This document shows, in pieces, positions 18,475-26,569 of a DNA stretch of 64,000 bases. The stretch's first letter is position 1. Every line of letters starts with the position of its first letter. The position numbers and the translations under genes are program-made. Under the pieces are notes generated by a model. That model was not told where the DNA came from. It ran no database searches and worked only from the letters and a program-made list of their open reading frames with translations. This DNA comes from an uncultured Tenacibaculum sp. (GTDB lineage Bacteria > Bacteroidota > Bacteroidia > Flavobacteriales > Flavobacteriaceae): NCBI GenBank assembly GCA_947501615.1, contig CANMWK010000005.1:248001-312000 (forward strand), read 5' to 3'.

Positions 18475-19680
18475 TTAAAAATTTTGAATCGTTGTTAATT
18501 TACCTGTTTTGTCAAAGTACAAATAATTGAACCCAGGATATACCCATTGCTCTAACACAGTATGTTTAGAAATCATTTTATTAACATCTGAAGGAGATCC
18601 CCATGCATCGGTACACATTTCTTTAGTCATACCAATTACAACTTTAGACTCAAAAATTAATTTTCCATATTTAGAACCATATTTTTTAACCAAACTATTT
18701 TTTAATTCTTTTTGCTCTTTTTCTCTTTTTAATCGTTCTTCTTCTTTTCTTTTAGCCCTTTCTTCAGCTGCCATTTTTTTAAGTTCCATTTTACGATTGT
18801 ATTCTTCTAAAGAAACATAATCTCCGAAGGTCGCATATTTATAGTTAAAAACTAATTTTCTCGCTTCAACCATCAGTTCAGCATTGTTTTTTGTGCTAAA
18901 AATATATCGAGGTTGTAAGAAACGAAACTCTTTTAAATCTACAAGTTCAAAGCCTTTACACGTTATGGTATCTCCCTTTTTTAAAGATATTTTATTACCA
19001 TTAGTAATATCCACTAAATCATATTTGTTTTTAAGAGCTACAAACTTTGGTGTTTTGTTACATATTTGTTCGTGTTTACCATAATAAGTAGTTAATAAAA
19101 AAGGATCTCGTTCACCATTTAATCCATCAGCTCTTAAGGACCAAATGAATAGTTCATTTGTGTTTTCTTCTTTTAATATTATTTTTAAATATCGATATCG
19201 TGCATCCTTTTTCGTTTCATCAGAAAAATCTACTTTGACTATTGATTTATAGCCTTCTGTACTACGTCTCTTTTCAGTGAAAATATTTAGTATAGTAAAG
19301 TATTTACCAGCGTATTCGACAAAGTCAATATATTCTAAATCACTAGGTCCAGCAAATCCATATCTGGTTTTTTTAGGGTTTACAATTTTAAGATAGTCTT
19401 TTTCACTTATTTCGCTTTCTTTTTTATTTATTTTTCTAATATCTGGAGTAAGCTCAGATGAACTTACTTTGTATTTTTGTGAAGCTGGTTTTAAAAAAAG
19501 TTTTAAGCCTATATATTTTCTATATTGAGGAGACTGACTAAGCTTTGTCATTGGATACAAGCTATCAATTTGAGCTATTTTTACTTTATGTACTTCCTCA
19601 ACTTTTTCTTTTCTAATTTTTATTTGTGAAAAGCTACTGCAACAGATTAATACGAATACTACAAAAAATGTTTTTTTCAT
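18475..19680 (-). CDS. Secreted protein with coiled coil and C-terminal SmpA/BamE-like segment
   Basis: 401 residues. The signal peptide ends at SSFSQ. The central part is beta-rich, then a highly charged lysine/glutamate helix lies at about 290-330. The last 55 residues (VVIGMTKEMCTDAWGSPSDVNK ... FDKTGKLTTIQNF) resemble the SmpA/OmlA fold, where a GMTKxxVxxxWGxP loop is typical. I do not recognise a named family for the whole protein. Confidence 0.7.
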   Translation of the reverse strand: MKKTFFVVFVLICCSSFSQIKIRKEKVEEVHKVKIAQIDSLYPMTKLSQSPQYRKYIGLKLFLKPASQKYKVSSSELTPDIRKINKKESEISEKDYLKIVNPKKTRYGFAGPSDLEYIDFVEYAGKYFTILNIFTEKRRSTEGYKSIVKVDFSDETKKDARYRYLKIILKEENTNELFIWSLRADGLNGERDPFLLTTYYGKHEQICNKTPKFVALKNKYDLVDITNGNKISLKKGDTITCKGFELVDLKEFRFLQPRYIFSTKNNAELMVEARKLVFNYKYATFGDYVSLEEYNRKMELKKMAAEERAKRKEEERLKREKEQKELKNSLVKKYGSKYGKLIFESKVVIGMTKEMCTDAWGSPSDVNKMISKHTVLEQWVYPGFNYLYFDKTGKLTTIQNF

Positions 19681-19992
19681 ACTTGAAATTTTGTGATTGA
19701 TTTATATGGTTTGTGAAAAGTGAAAGGTTTTAAAAGTTTTTTATATGAATTCAAGAAATACATATAAAATTGTTAAGCTTTTTAATTTTTATATAAGTTA
19801 TTTTGAATAGGATTGCTTAAAATAAACCAAGAAAAACTTAGTTTAGTTATAATACAATTGATTCTTTTTTTATTGAAAAATATAGGGAAGGAAAAAGAGT
19901 GGTTTGTAATGGAAACATATTCAGGTGTACTCACCGTTACATATTTTCTTTTAATAGCTTTTTCGATAGATTTTTTTTGCCTCATAACAAGG
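19681..19992. other. Intergenic region without supported gene
   Basis: Short open frames on both strands (about 60-100 codons) overlap each other and the DUF547 gene and lack family resemblance. No repeat or clear promoter found. Confidence 0.5.
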
Positions 19993-20682
19993 CTAAGATA
20001 CGAAATTATTCAGGTCTTCCTCCCAAATATAAGGACTGAATTTTATGGAATATTCAGAAATGTTTTTATTAAGTTGTGTGTTATAAATATTACGAATTCC
20101 TCTAAAATTGCCGAAATCTTTTAAATACCATTTGAATAGCATAGAAATTTTGATTTCCTTTTGGTCTTCATCATATTGAGTTTCATTTTCTAAAAAAGAT
20201 TGTGTAGCTAAATCAAGTTGTTTATCTAATTCTTTTTGCTTGTAAAAAGCAATAGGAGGGCAACTTTTTGCTCCGCAATTTAAGGCAAAATGCACGCGAT
20301 AATCTATTTCATGTACAGCAAGTTTTTTTATCAATCTAGAAGTGAAGAAATTTGCTAAGAAACCTAAAGAATATTTGTAACGATATTTTCGTAGAATACC
20401 ATGTTCTATATCATCTAAGCTAAAATAATTCTCAGCAATTTTAATTATTTTTTCAGTATAAATTTTGTTTTTTTCTATATGTAATTCTTTTCTTAGAATT
20501 AAAAAATATGCATTATAAATATTAATCCAGAACGCTTTTTTATCTGTATCGTTTTTCAGATTTTCTATTAGTTGAGTAATTGGTGTGAACGAAAGATGTA
20601 ATTTTAACTTTGTGGTATCTTCATCTTTTTTTATTGCTAATAAAAGTTGTTCAGATATTTGATGTAAAGAAAAATTCTTCAT
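19993..20682 (-). CDS. DUF547 domain protein
   Basis: 229 residues. DKKAFWINIYNAYFL, DDIEHGILR and HFALNCGAKSCPPIAFY are the three hallmark blocks of DUF547. The family is often discussed as related to cysteine proteases or transglutaminase-like folds, but no reaction is established. No signal peptide is visible, so the location is uncertain. It lies 68 bases downstream of the MscS gene on the same strand. Confidence 0.88.
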   Translation of the reverse strand: MKNFSLHQISEQLLLAIKKDEDTTKLKLHLSFTPITQLIENLKNDTDKKAFWINIYNAYFLILRKELHIEKNKIYTEKIIKIAENYFSLDDIEHGILRKYRYKYSLGFLANFFTSRLIKKLAVHEIDYRVHFALNCGAKSCPPIAFYKQKELDKQLDLATQSFLENETQYDEDQKEIKISMLFKWYLKDFGNFRGIRNIYNTQLNKNISEYSIKFSPYIWEEDLNNFVS

Positions 20683-20750
20683 GAGTCTAATTCATAATTA
20701 CTATATAATTAGACTATATATTTTTAATATACTTACAATTTTTTTTGGGG

Positions 20751-21575
20751 TTATTCTCCAATGCTACCAAGTTCTACACCTTCAGAATAAGCAACTTGTA
20801 TTTTGTTATCACTAAACGCTTTTTTTACGGCTTCATGAGTATCAAAAGTTACTTGCCAGAAATGCTCTGGGTGAACGTAAGGTCTAATGGTTAATTCTAT
20901 ACTATGAGAATCAAATGTTTCAATTCCTATTTCTGTTTCAGGTTCGGGTAAAATATTTTTTACATCAACAATAGCGTTCTTTATGATGTTCTTTACTTTT
21001 GGAAAACTTTCAGCATAAGGCATTGTAACATTAATTTCTAAACGAACCATTCCTTTTTTTGAGTAATTAGTAACAACTCCATCCGTTATTTTAGCATTAG
21101 GAATAATTAAAGTTTTATTCCCTGGAGAAATGATTGTAGTACTAAAGATTCCTATTTCTTCAACATTACCAAACTTTTCTTCTACCTGAATCCAATCTCC
21201 AGATTTATAAGGTTTTAGTGTTAAAATCAATATGCCAGAAGCAAAATTACCTAAACTGCCTTGTAAAGCCATTCCTACAGCAAAACCAATTGCAGCTAAT
21301 AATGCAACCAAACTAGATAAGTTTACACCTAATATAGAAGCAACGATAAGGAGCAAAGCCCCTTTTATAATAAAACTAAACATGGAAACTAGAAAAGGAC
21401 GAATTGTATCATCAAAGCCAGCTTTTTCTAAAACCTTAGCTAAAAAATTAACCAACTTATTGGCTAATTTCATACCAATCCATAAAATAAGACCACCTAA
21501 CAATAATTTAGGAACATATATTATAGCTTTTTGCTGTATGAGGTTTACAATGTTATCGAAATCAATAGTTTCCAT
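20751..21575 (-). CDS. Small-conductance mechanosensitive channel (MscS family)
   Basis: 274 residues, the size of classical MscS. Three N-terminal helices end in the pore helix AAIGFAVGMALQGSLGNFASGILIL (glycine/alanine pattern). The beta domain (PYKSGDWIQVEEKFGNVEEIGIFSTTI) and the C-terminal alpha/beta domain follow. It releases solutes under hypo-osmotic shock in the inner membrane. Confidence 0.95.
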   Translation of the reverse strand: METIDFDNIVNLIQQKAIIYVPKLLLGGLILWIGMKLANKLVNFLAKVLEKAGFDDTIRPFLVSMFSFIIKGALLLIVASILGVNLSSLVALLAAIGFAVGMALQGSLGNFASGILILTLKPYKSGDWIQVEEKFGNVEEIGIFSTTIISPGNKTLIIPNAKITDGVVTNYSKKGMVRLEINVTMPYAESFPKVKNIIKNAIVDVKNILPEPETEIGIETFDSHSIELTIRPYVHPEHFWQVTFDTHEAVKKAFSDNKIQVAYSEGVELGSIGE

Positions 21576-21648
21576 AGGAATAGTTTATAATTTAATTATC
21601 CTTAAAGTTAATTAAATGAATTGAATTTTTTTCTAAATGGAAAAAGAT

Positions 21649-22209
21649 TTACAAAATATAATCAAAAGAAATTGCGGCAAAAAACTCTTTTCCATAATCT
21701 CCTATGGTATACATTTTATCGGTACCATTAATAATACGTCTGGCATTATACCAATCTGATTTTTCTTGGTTAAAATAATGATGCAAAGCCTTCCCTGTAA
21801 AAACACCATTTAGCATTCCATGAAAAAGAATTTTTGTAGCTACTTCCTGTTCTAGAGCTAAATCAGGATTGTTTACCAAATCAATATCTAAAATATCTGC
21901 ATATTTCTGATAGTTCGTTCTCCATGTCAGTTGCACATAACCTCTACCATAATATACTTGTCCATTTTCTGGATCAGGAATACCATATTTTCTACCTCTA
22001 CCTTTTCCATATTCTCGTAAAGGTTTAATTGTTTTATCGGTTTCATGGTATGTAGTAGCTAATACATAAGCTAGCCATCTCACATCTTTTAAATTTTCAT
22101 TTTCCCAATAATTTAAAATTTGAGTGTAACCATCAACCTGACTTTGTCTAAGTCTTCCAAAGTGTAATCTGTGTCTGATGTAGTCAAAAAAGAATTTTCT
22201 ATTAATCAT
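21649..22209 (-). CDS. Glycoside hydrolase family 19 (chitinase/endolysin-like)
   Basis: 186 residues. LAYVLATTYHETDKTIKPLREYGKGRG carries the catalytic Glu in HET-x-PxxE context, and GQVYYGRGYVQLTWRTNYQKYA is the family's substrate-cleft motif; INGTD follows near the C-terminus. Small GH19 proteins of this kind in bacteria and phages cut peptidoglycan. There is no signal peptide, as in many phage endolysins. The two genes upstream encode membrane coiled-coil proteins, so this resembles a lysis module. Confidence 0.85.
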   Translation of the reverse strand: MINRKFFFDYIRHRLHFGRLRQSQVDGYTQILNYWENENLKDVRWLAYVLATTYHETDKTIKPLREYGKGRGRKYGIPDPENGQVYYGRGYVQLTWRTNYQKYADILDIDLVNNPDLALEQEVATKILFHGMLNGVFTGKALHHYFNQEKSDWYNARRIINGTDKMYTIGDYGKEFFAAISFDYIL

Positions 22210-22233
22210 AACATGTAGTGTTTAAAATATATT

Positions 22234-22806
22234 TTAATTAGCAATTAATAGGCCTACAAGTAGCCCAATTCCAATACCTCCACCAATTAATCCAAAGTTT
22301 TTCCAAAATTGTCTTCTTTGAGAAGCTTCAATTTGTTTCATACTAAGTTCTAATGATGTATTCGCATTGTTTAACGATTTTTGAGTTAAGCTTAATGTTC
22401 GGTCTGTTTCATCTAAAGAGCTTTTCAGTTCATTTATTGTTTTTTGAAACAAATCAGATTGAGCTTTTGATTTGAGTTCTAATTGATCAAATAAATCATT
22501 ATTTTCTTCAACTATTCGTTCATATTTTAAAACAATGTTTTCAATATCTTTTCCGAAATCATTTTTAAATAATTCTTTGCGTAATTCTTCATAATAATGA
22601 AATCGAATTTGATTTACCAAGTATAAAGAGTCTATTTGATTTATAATGATAGTTCCTTTTTTTGCGGTTCTTGGTAATTTTCGAGAACGTGCATATTCTT
22701 TACCTATGATAATGGTGTCTTTTTCTTTCTCTTGCCCAAGAATAGATGTAAATGGGATTAATAAAAATAATAAGAGAAAAACTATTTTAGTGCTATTTTT
22801 CATCAT
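22234..22806 (-). CDS. Membrane-anchored coiled-coil protein
   Basis: 190 residues: an N-terminal signal-like helix (KIVFLLLFLLIPFTSILGQ), a long coiled coil over about 70-165, and a glycine-rich C-terminal membrane helix (FGLIGGGIGIGLLVGLLI). The layout is compatible with spanning the periplasm. It overlaps the upstream gene by 4 bases and precedes the GH19 gene by 24. A spanin-like role in lysis is speculation from context. Confidence 0.75.
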   Translation of the reverse strand: MMKNSTKIVFLLLFLLIPFTSILGQEKEKDTIIIGKEYARSRKLPRTAKKGTIIINQIDSLYLVNQIRFHYYEELRKELFKNDFGKDIENIVLKYERIVEENNDLFDQLELKSKAQSDLFQKTINELKSSLDETDRTLSLTQKSLNNANTSLELSMKQIEASQRRQFWKNFGLIGGGIGIGLLVGLLIAN

Positions 22807-23171
22807 TCAAATTCATTGTTTTTTTGGCGCAAATACTCTAAACGCGCACTGATTTCTTTTTGCTTTTTTTTGATATTTTGTCGTTCAATCCAATCTTTAG
22901 GAGCTTTTGCCCTTTTTGTCAAAACAATTGAATCTATTTCTAATTGTAAAGCTTCATTTTTAAATTCGTATTTTGTAATTGTATTTTTTAAATCTTGGAT
23001 TTCTTTTTGCGCTTTACCGTTTAAGTTTTTAGCATTTTCAACTTCACTTTGAGCATTTTTAATAGACATTTTAGCATCTTTTAAATGACTATCTAGTGTA
23101 AATACTTTAATTAGATTAGAAATTCCAATAATACAGAGTACAATAAGTAGAATAATGTTTGGTTTTTTCAT
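22803..23171 (-). CDS. Membrane-anchored coiled-coil protein (i-spanin-like layout)
   Basis: 122 residues: one N-terminal membrane helix (IILLIVLCIIGISNLI) followed by continuous coiled coil to the C-terminus. The size and layout match phage inner-membrane spanins (Rz-like), but no sequence homology can be claimed. First gene of the 23171-21649 set. Confidence 0.7.
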   Translation of the reverse strand: MKKPNIILLIVLCIIGISNLIKVFTLDSHLKDAKMSIKNAQSEVENAKNLNGKAQKEIQDLKNTITKYEFKNEALQLEIDSIVLTKRAKAPKDWIERQNIKKKQKEISARLEYLRQKNNEFE

Positions 23172-23339
23172 GTATAATAGGAGTCTTTTTGATATTAATT
23201 TTTAAATCTAAATTACTTAAAAATCTTGATTTTACAGGAATGAATTTTATGTTTTTTTGAACAAATATTCAGGTTGGTAATATCTGAGTATATTCAAATG
23301 AAATGTTATCAAGACTATTTTTTTGAAGAGAAAGGTAGC

Positions 23340-23702
23340 TTATTTTTTTTGAGATAAAATAATAGAAGGCAAATAACTTACAGGAATAAAAACACAGATA
23401 ATAACAGAAGCTTGAATATAGTTTAAACCTATGATTTCAAACCAATTTAAAAAAGCTACAGATTTTTTAAAAAGACTATCAGAGAATATTTTAAAATCTT
23501 TGATAAAAAACAGCGTAACAACAATAAAAAGAATGAAACTTATAATAATTAGGTAATTCTTTAGTATTCTACTCAGTAAATAAAAAAATAAAGTAGGTAT
23601 AAGGATATAATAAACAATAATATTAATCTCATTATAACTAAAATCTGTAACTCCTGATATCCATTTTAGGAGTTTATATACCCATTGAAAAATTGTTTTC
23701 AT
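23340..23702 (-). CDS. Hypothetical membrane protein
   Basis: 120 residues from the ATG at 23702; a TTG seven codons upstream is less likely. Three membrane helices (about 30-47, 52-68 and 93-115). No known family. It lies 168 bases upstream of the coiled-coil gene and may be a separate unit. Confidence 0.6.
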   Translation of the reverse strand: MKTIFQWVYKLLKWISGVTDFSYNEINIIVYYILIPTLFFYLLSRILKNYLIIISFILFIVVTLFFIKDFKIFSDSLFKKSVAFLNWFEIIGLNYIQASVIICVFIPVSYLPSIILSQKK

Positions 23703-23744
23703 TAGCAATAAATATTTTAGCAATTTGTTGTGCTAAAAATAAAA

Positions 23745-23771
23745 AATCCTGAGCAATATATACTCAGGATT
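23745..23771 (-). terminator. Rho-independent terminator
   Basis: AATCCTGAG, a 9-base loop and CTCAGGATT form a perfect 9-bp stem. On the minus strand TTTTTTATTTTT follows. It ends the gene at 23811-24011. Confidence 0.9.
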
Positions 23772-23810
23772 CAATTTTATAAGTTTATAAAGGTTAGTTG
23801 TGTTGTGCTA

Positions 23811-24011
23811 TTATAATGTATTTTGAATTTTATAATTTTCAACATAAGCTTTTAGTGAATAACCTATTCCAAAACCTAATAATAAACCTGTTACACTACC
23901 AAGTAAAATACCTACTGAAAGATTTCCAGTTAAAGTTCCGAAATTAACTCCTAAAGAAGCTCCTAAGCCTGTTGCAAAGATTAAACTAAAAATAAAATAC
24001 GTTTTACTCAT
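23811..24011 (-). CDS. Small glycine-rich membrane protein
   Basis: 66 residues with two membrane helices rich in glycine (FATGLGASLGVNFG, ILLGSVTGLLLGFGIG), a glycine-zipper pattern, and a short polar tail. The own terminator at 23745 supports a real gene. Function unknown. Confidence 0.65.
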   Translation of the reverse strand: MSKTYFIFSLIFATGLGASLGVNFGTLTGNLSVGILLGSVTGLLLGFGIGYSLKAYVENYKIQNTL

Positions 24012-24259
24012 ATATTGTTTTATAATTTTTGATTACACCTATTAGAAGATTAATAAACGTTTTTGTTACAGTGTTTTACAAAATATTTTTTTTGAATCTT
24101 AAAAAGTATTGTTTTTATACCTATTTATATAATGGCCTAATTATGCTAAATAATTATCCTCAATTATTTATAAACCTAAGGAGTATTGTTTATGAAAATA
24201 CCATTAGAAAAGTATATTGAAGTTAGTACAGAGAGTCTCTTTTTAAGAAGTGTAAAATT

Positions 24260-24376
24260 AGCTTTAGTACATGACAAAAACTTAAAAATATTTTTCGTTG
24301 TCAGGTCGAGCGCAGTCGAGACCTTGTTATTGTTAGTAATTTTAATGAAAACCTCTCGACTCCGCTCGAGGTGACA
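24260..24376. repeat. Dispersed GTCGAG-rich intergenic repeat, copy 2
   Basis: Reverse-oriented relative of 6140-6310. Shared blocks: GTACATGACAAAAA, GTCAGGTCGAGCGCAGTCGA, AAAACCTCTCGACT and CTCGAGGTGACA. Copy 2 lacks about 45 bases present in copy 1 between the last two blocks. The surrounding 24012-24606 gap contains no supported gene; three short overlapping open frames are artefacts of the repeat. Confidence 0.75.
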
Positions 24377-24606
24377 TGATAAACCCACAACTAAATAAAG
24401 TGTTAATTTTTGAAACCTTTTACGACTAAGATATTATTATTCGTAATGAAAAGATTATTCAAGTAGCTGGTTTGAATGTATTTCTAGAGCTTAATTAATT
24501 TTTTAGTTACTAGTATAGTAGGTGCTGAAGTTTTTATTTAGCTGAATAGCTACAAAGTATAACTTATTATTAAGAACGAAATATCAATATAAAATCAAAT
24601 AAAAAG

Positions 24607-25245
24607 ATGTCATTAGAACAACAATTAAAAGCCTATGCAGATCAAAGCGCTGCGAAAATACCACAAGAAATTCAGAAAGTAATGAAAGGAGCAATAGAAG
24701 ATTTAGGTAAGTCTGACTTATTGCAAAAAGCATTTAAAACAGGAGATACTTTACCTCAAATATCTTTAAAAAATCAAAAAGAAGAGGTTGTTTCGTTAAC
24801 AGATAAATTAAATGAAGGAAAAAAGTTAGTGCTTTCATTTTATAGAGGAGGTTGGTGTCCTTATTGTAATATTCAGTTAAAAGCTTTACAAGAAATTTTA
24901 CCAGAAATAGAAGAAAAAGGGGCAGAATTGATAGCGATTACTCCTGAAACACCTGATAATTCATTATCTACAATAGAAAAAAATGAATTAAGTTTTACTG
25001 TACTTTCAGATATTGATAATAAAGTAGCTGATAATCTGAATTTAGCATACCAATTACCAAGTGAATTGAATGATATTTACTTACAATTTGGAATTAATTT
25101 AGAAGAGAGTCAAGGTAATACAGATAGAAGTGTTCCATTAGCAGCTACTTATGTAATAGATGCTAATGGTAAAGCAGTTTATCATTTTTATCATGAAGAT
25201 TATAAACTAAGAGCTAACCCAAAAGAAATACTTGAGGTACTGTAA
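24607..25245 (+). CDS. Peroxiredoxin-like (AhpC/TSA family) protein
   Basis: 212 residues. The thioredoxin-fold motif SFYRGGWCPYCNIQLKALQE with CPYC lies at about residues 88-91, and LSDIDNKVADNLNLAYQLP and ATYVIDANGKAVYHFYHEDY follow the peroxiredoxin-like family pattern. The N-terminal about 45 residues are helical. It probably reduces peroxides or disulfides in the cytoplasm. Followed by a strong terminator; last gene before the cassette array. Confidence 0.9.
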   Translation: MSLEQQLKAYADQSAAKIPQEIQKVMKGAIEDLGKSDLLQKAFKTGDTLPQISLKNQKEEVVSLTDKLNEGKKLVLSFYRGGWCPYCNIQLKALQEILPEIEEKGAELIAITPETPDNSLSTIEKNELSFTVLSDIDNKVADNLNLAYQLPSELNDIYLQFGINLEESQGNTDRSVPLAATYVIDANGKAVYHFYHEDYKLRANPKEILEVL

Positions 25246-25270
25246 TACAGTTTGTTAGTTTAAGGTATGA

Positions 25271-25312
25271 AAGTTCTTTTGTTTCTTTAAGGGAGCAAAA
25301 GAACTTTTTAGT
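25271..25312 (+). terminator. Rho-independent terminator
   Basis: AAGTTCTTTTG and CAAAAGAACTT form an 11-bp perfect stem followed by TTTTTAG. It lies 26 bases after the peroxiredoxin-like gene and abuts the stop of the convergent gene at 25315. Confidence 0.88.
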
Positions 25313-25314
25313 TA

Positions 25315-26010
25315 TTATTCCAGTTCGTTGCTTATATTTTTTTCTACTTTTTCAATTACTTTTATAATCTGATCGTATTTTCGTAATTTAAATATTCTAT
25401 TATTTCTAATTCTCCACAAATAGCTTAAGATTTCCTTTTTCTGATTAGTGTCAAGTTGATTCAAATTATTAATACTGATCAATTCTCCATGTTCATTAAA
25501 TTCCATAAGCGGATATAGAATAGTATTAATTCTTTGAAAATAATTTTTATAAGACTTCATTTCAGGAACTTCATATTCTAATTTTTCAATTATACTGTAA
25601 TAGTAATCATATAACGAAATAATTTGAAGCCTTAAAGAGTCAGTTGAGATTGTTTTTAAGTTATTGGCTTTTAAAGATTCATAAGCAGATTTATTAATTA
25701 TCGGAATATAATCTCTAAATAAAATTGTGTAATAAATTCCTATCGAATCTTGTGAAACCTTTTTTCCATTGATTAGCGCTCTAAAAATAGAATCAGCTTT
25801 TAAACTCAATTTATTTCCATTAATATTGATATTGAAATCATGAATATCAATGTTGATACTATTCTTTATTTCAGTCAATATTTTTTGTTCAGAATGGTTA
25901 TTATTTCTATTATCATTCCAATTATTTAAAGCAAAAGCAGAGACTACAGCAATAAATATAGATAAAAATTCAAACGCATATTTTTTCCAGTTTTTATTTT
26001 TCTGTGCCAT
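25315..26010 (-). CDS. DUF6090-like membrane-anchored protein
   Basis: 231 residues. The N-terminus KNWKKYAFEFLSIFIAVVSAFALNNWNDNR has one membrane helix followed by the NNW(N/R)D signature common to a large flavobacterial family annotated DUF6090. The remainder is helical and periplasmic, with EQKILTEIKNSI directly after the helix. Function unknown. It is the leftmost gene associated with an attC-like spacer (26022-26133). Confidence 0.75.
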   Translation of the reverse strand: MAQKNKNWKKYAFEFLSIFIAVVSAFALNNWNDNRNNNHSEQKILTEIKNSINIDIHDFNININGNKLSLKADSIFRALINGKKVSQDSIGIYYTILFRDYIPIINKSAYESLKANNLKTISTDSLRLQIISLYDYYYSIIEKLEYEVPEMKSYKNYFQRINTILYPLMEFNEHGELISINNLNQLDTNQKKEILSYLWRIRNNRIFKLRKYDQIIKVIEKVEKNISNELE

Positions 26011-26021
26011 TTTTAATATTT

Positions 26022-26133
26022 GCCAATTTTATTTGTTTTAGTTGTAAAGTTAATTAAAAGTATTTAGCTTTTGGTTTTGCGAGATTTAGTTCTTAGAAAT
26101 GAGTTATGCAAGTAATTAATAATACACGTTGTT
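26022..26133. other. Degenerate attC-like site (S1)
   Basis: GCCAAT at the left and GTTGAATAGC at the right bound a spacer sharing TTGTAAAGTTAATTAAAAGT, a GAGATTTAGT block and AAGTAATTAA with the site at 36001-36124. End complementarity to a cassette is poor, so it is probably decayed. Confidence 0.45.
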
Positions 26134-26246
26134 GAATAGCATTTTTATTATAATTTTTTAAAAACTATATTATCAGAAATAAAGAAATAAAACATTTTTA
26201 TTTAGGAAAGTGAAAAGGTTTAAATTTTTAAAGCTTTTTCAAAAAA

Positions 26247-26465
26247 TTAACGCTTACTATTGTTTTTCAAAGAAATTCCAAGTAATCCACCAAAGAAAGC
26301 AAGAAAAGGAATAACCAAAAAGTGATTCCAACTAGTGAATAAGGATAATATTGAGCCAATTAGCCAGTAAACAAACCCAAATAGTATCAATAAAGCAGGA
26401 ATTAAAAATAAGTATCGAATTAACTTCATGTATTTAGTGAAAATATCGTATAATGTTTTGTTCAT
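26247..26465 (-). CDS. Hypothetical small membrane protein
   Basis: 72 residues with two membrane helices (about 15-35 and 42-62) and a basic end (LKNNSKR). No family recognised. It lies in the degenerate left end of the array; the 26466-26569 spacer to the right shows only a weak resemblance to the attC-like spacers. Confidence 0.6.
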   Translation of the reverse strand: MNKTLYDIFTKYMKLIRYLFLIPALLILFGFVYWLIGSILSLFTSWNHFLVIPFLAFFGGLLGISLKNNSKR

Positions 26466-26569
26466 GACAATGTAGCATTCATAAAAAACACTAAATTTTC
26501 TGATTATAAAAAAGTTGATTTTTTCTATTTAAAAGCCAACAGGCTTGTAAATAATATGCTATTAAATGA

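Noticed and set aside
19813..20124. 103-codon plus-strand frame
   Set aside because: Overlaps the 3' end of the DUF547 gene antisense; hydrophobic by A/T composition, with no supporting start signal.
24029..24388. Three overlapping short frames between 24.0 and 24.4 kb
   Set aside because: They run through the dispersed palindromic repeat on both strands and lack any protein signature.
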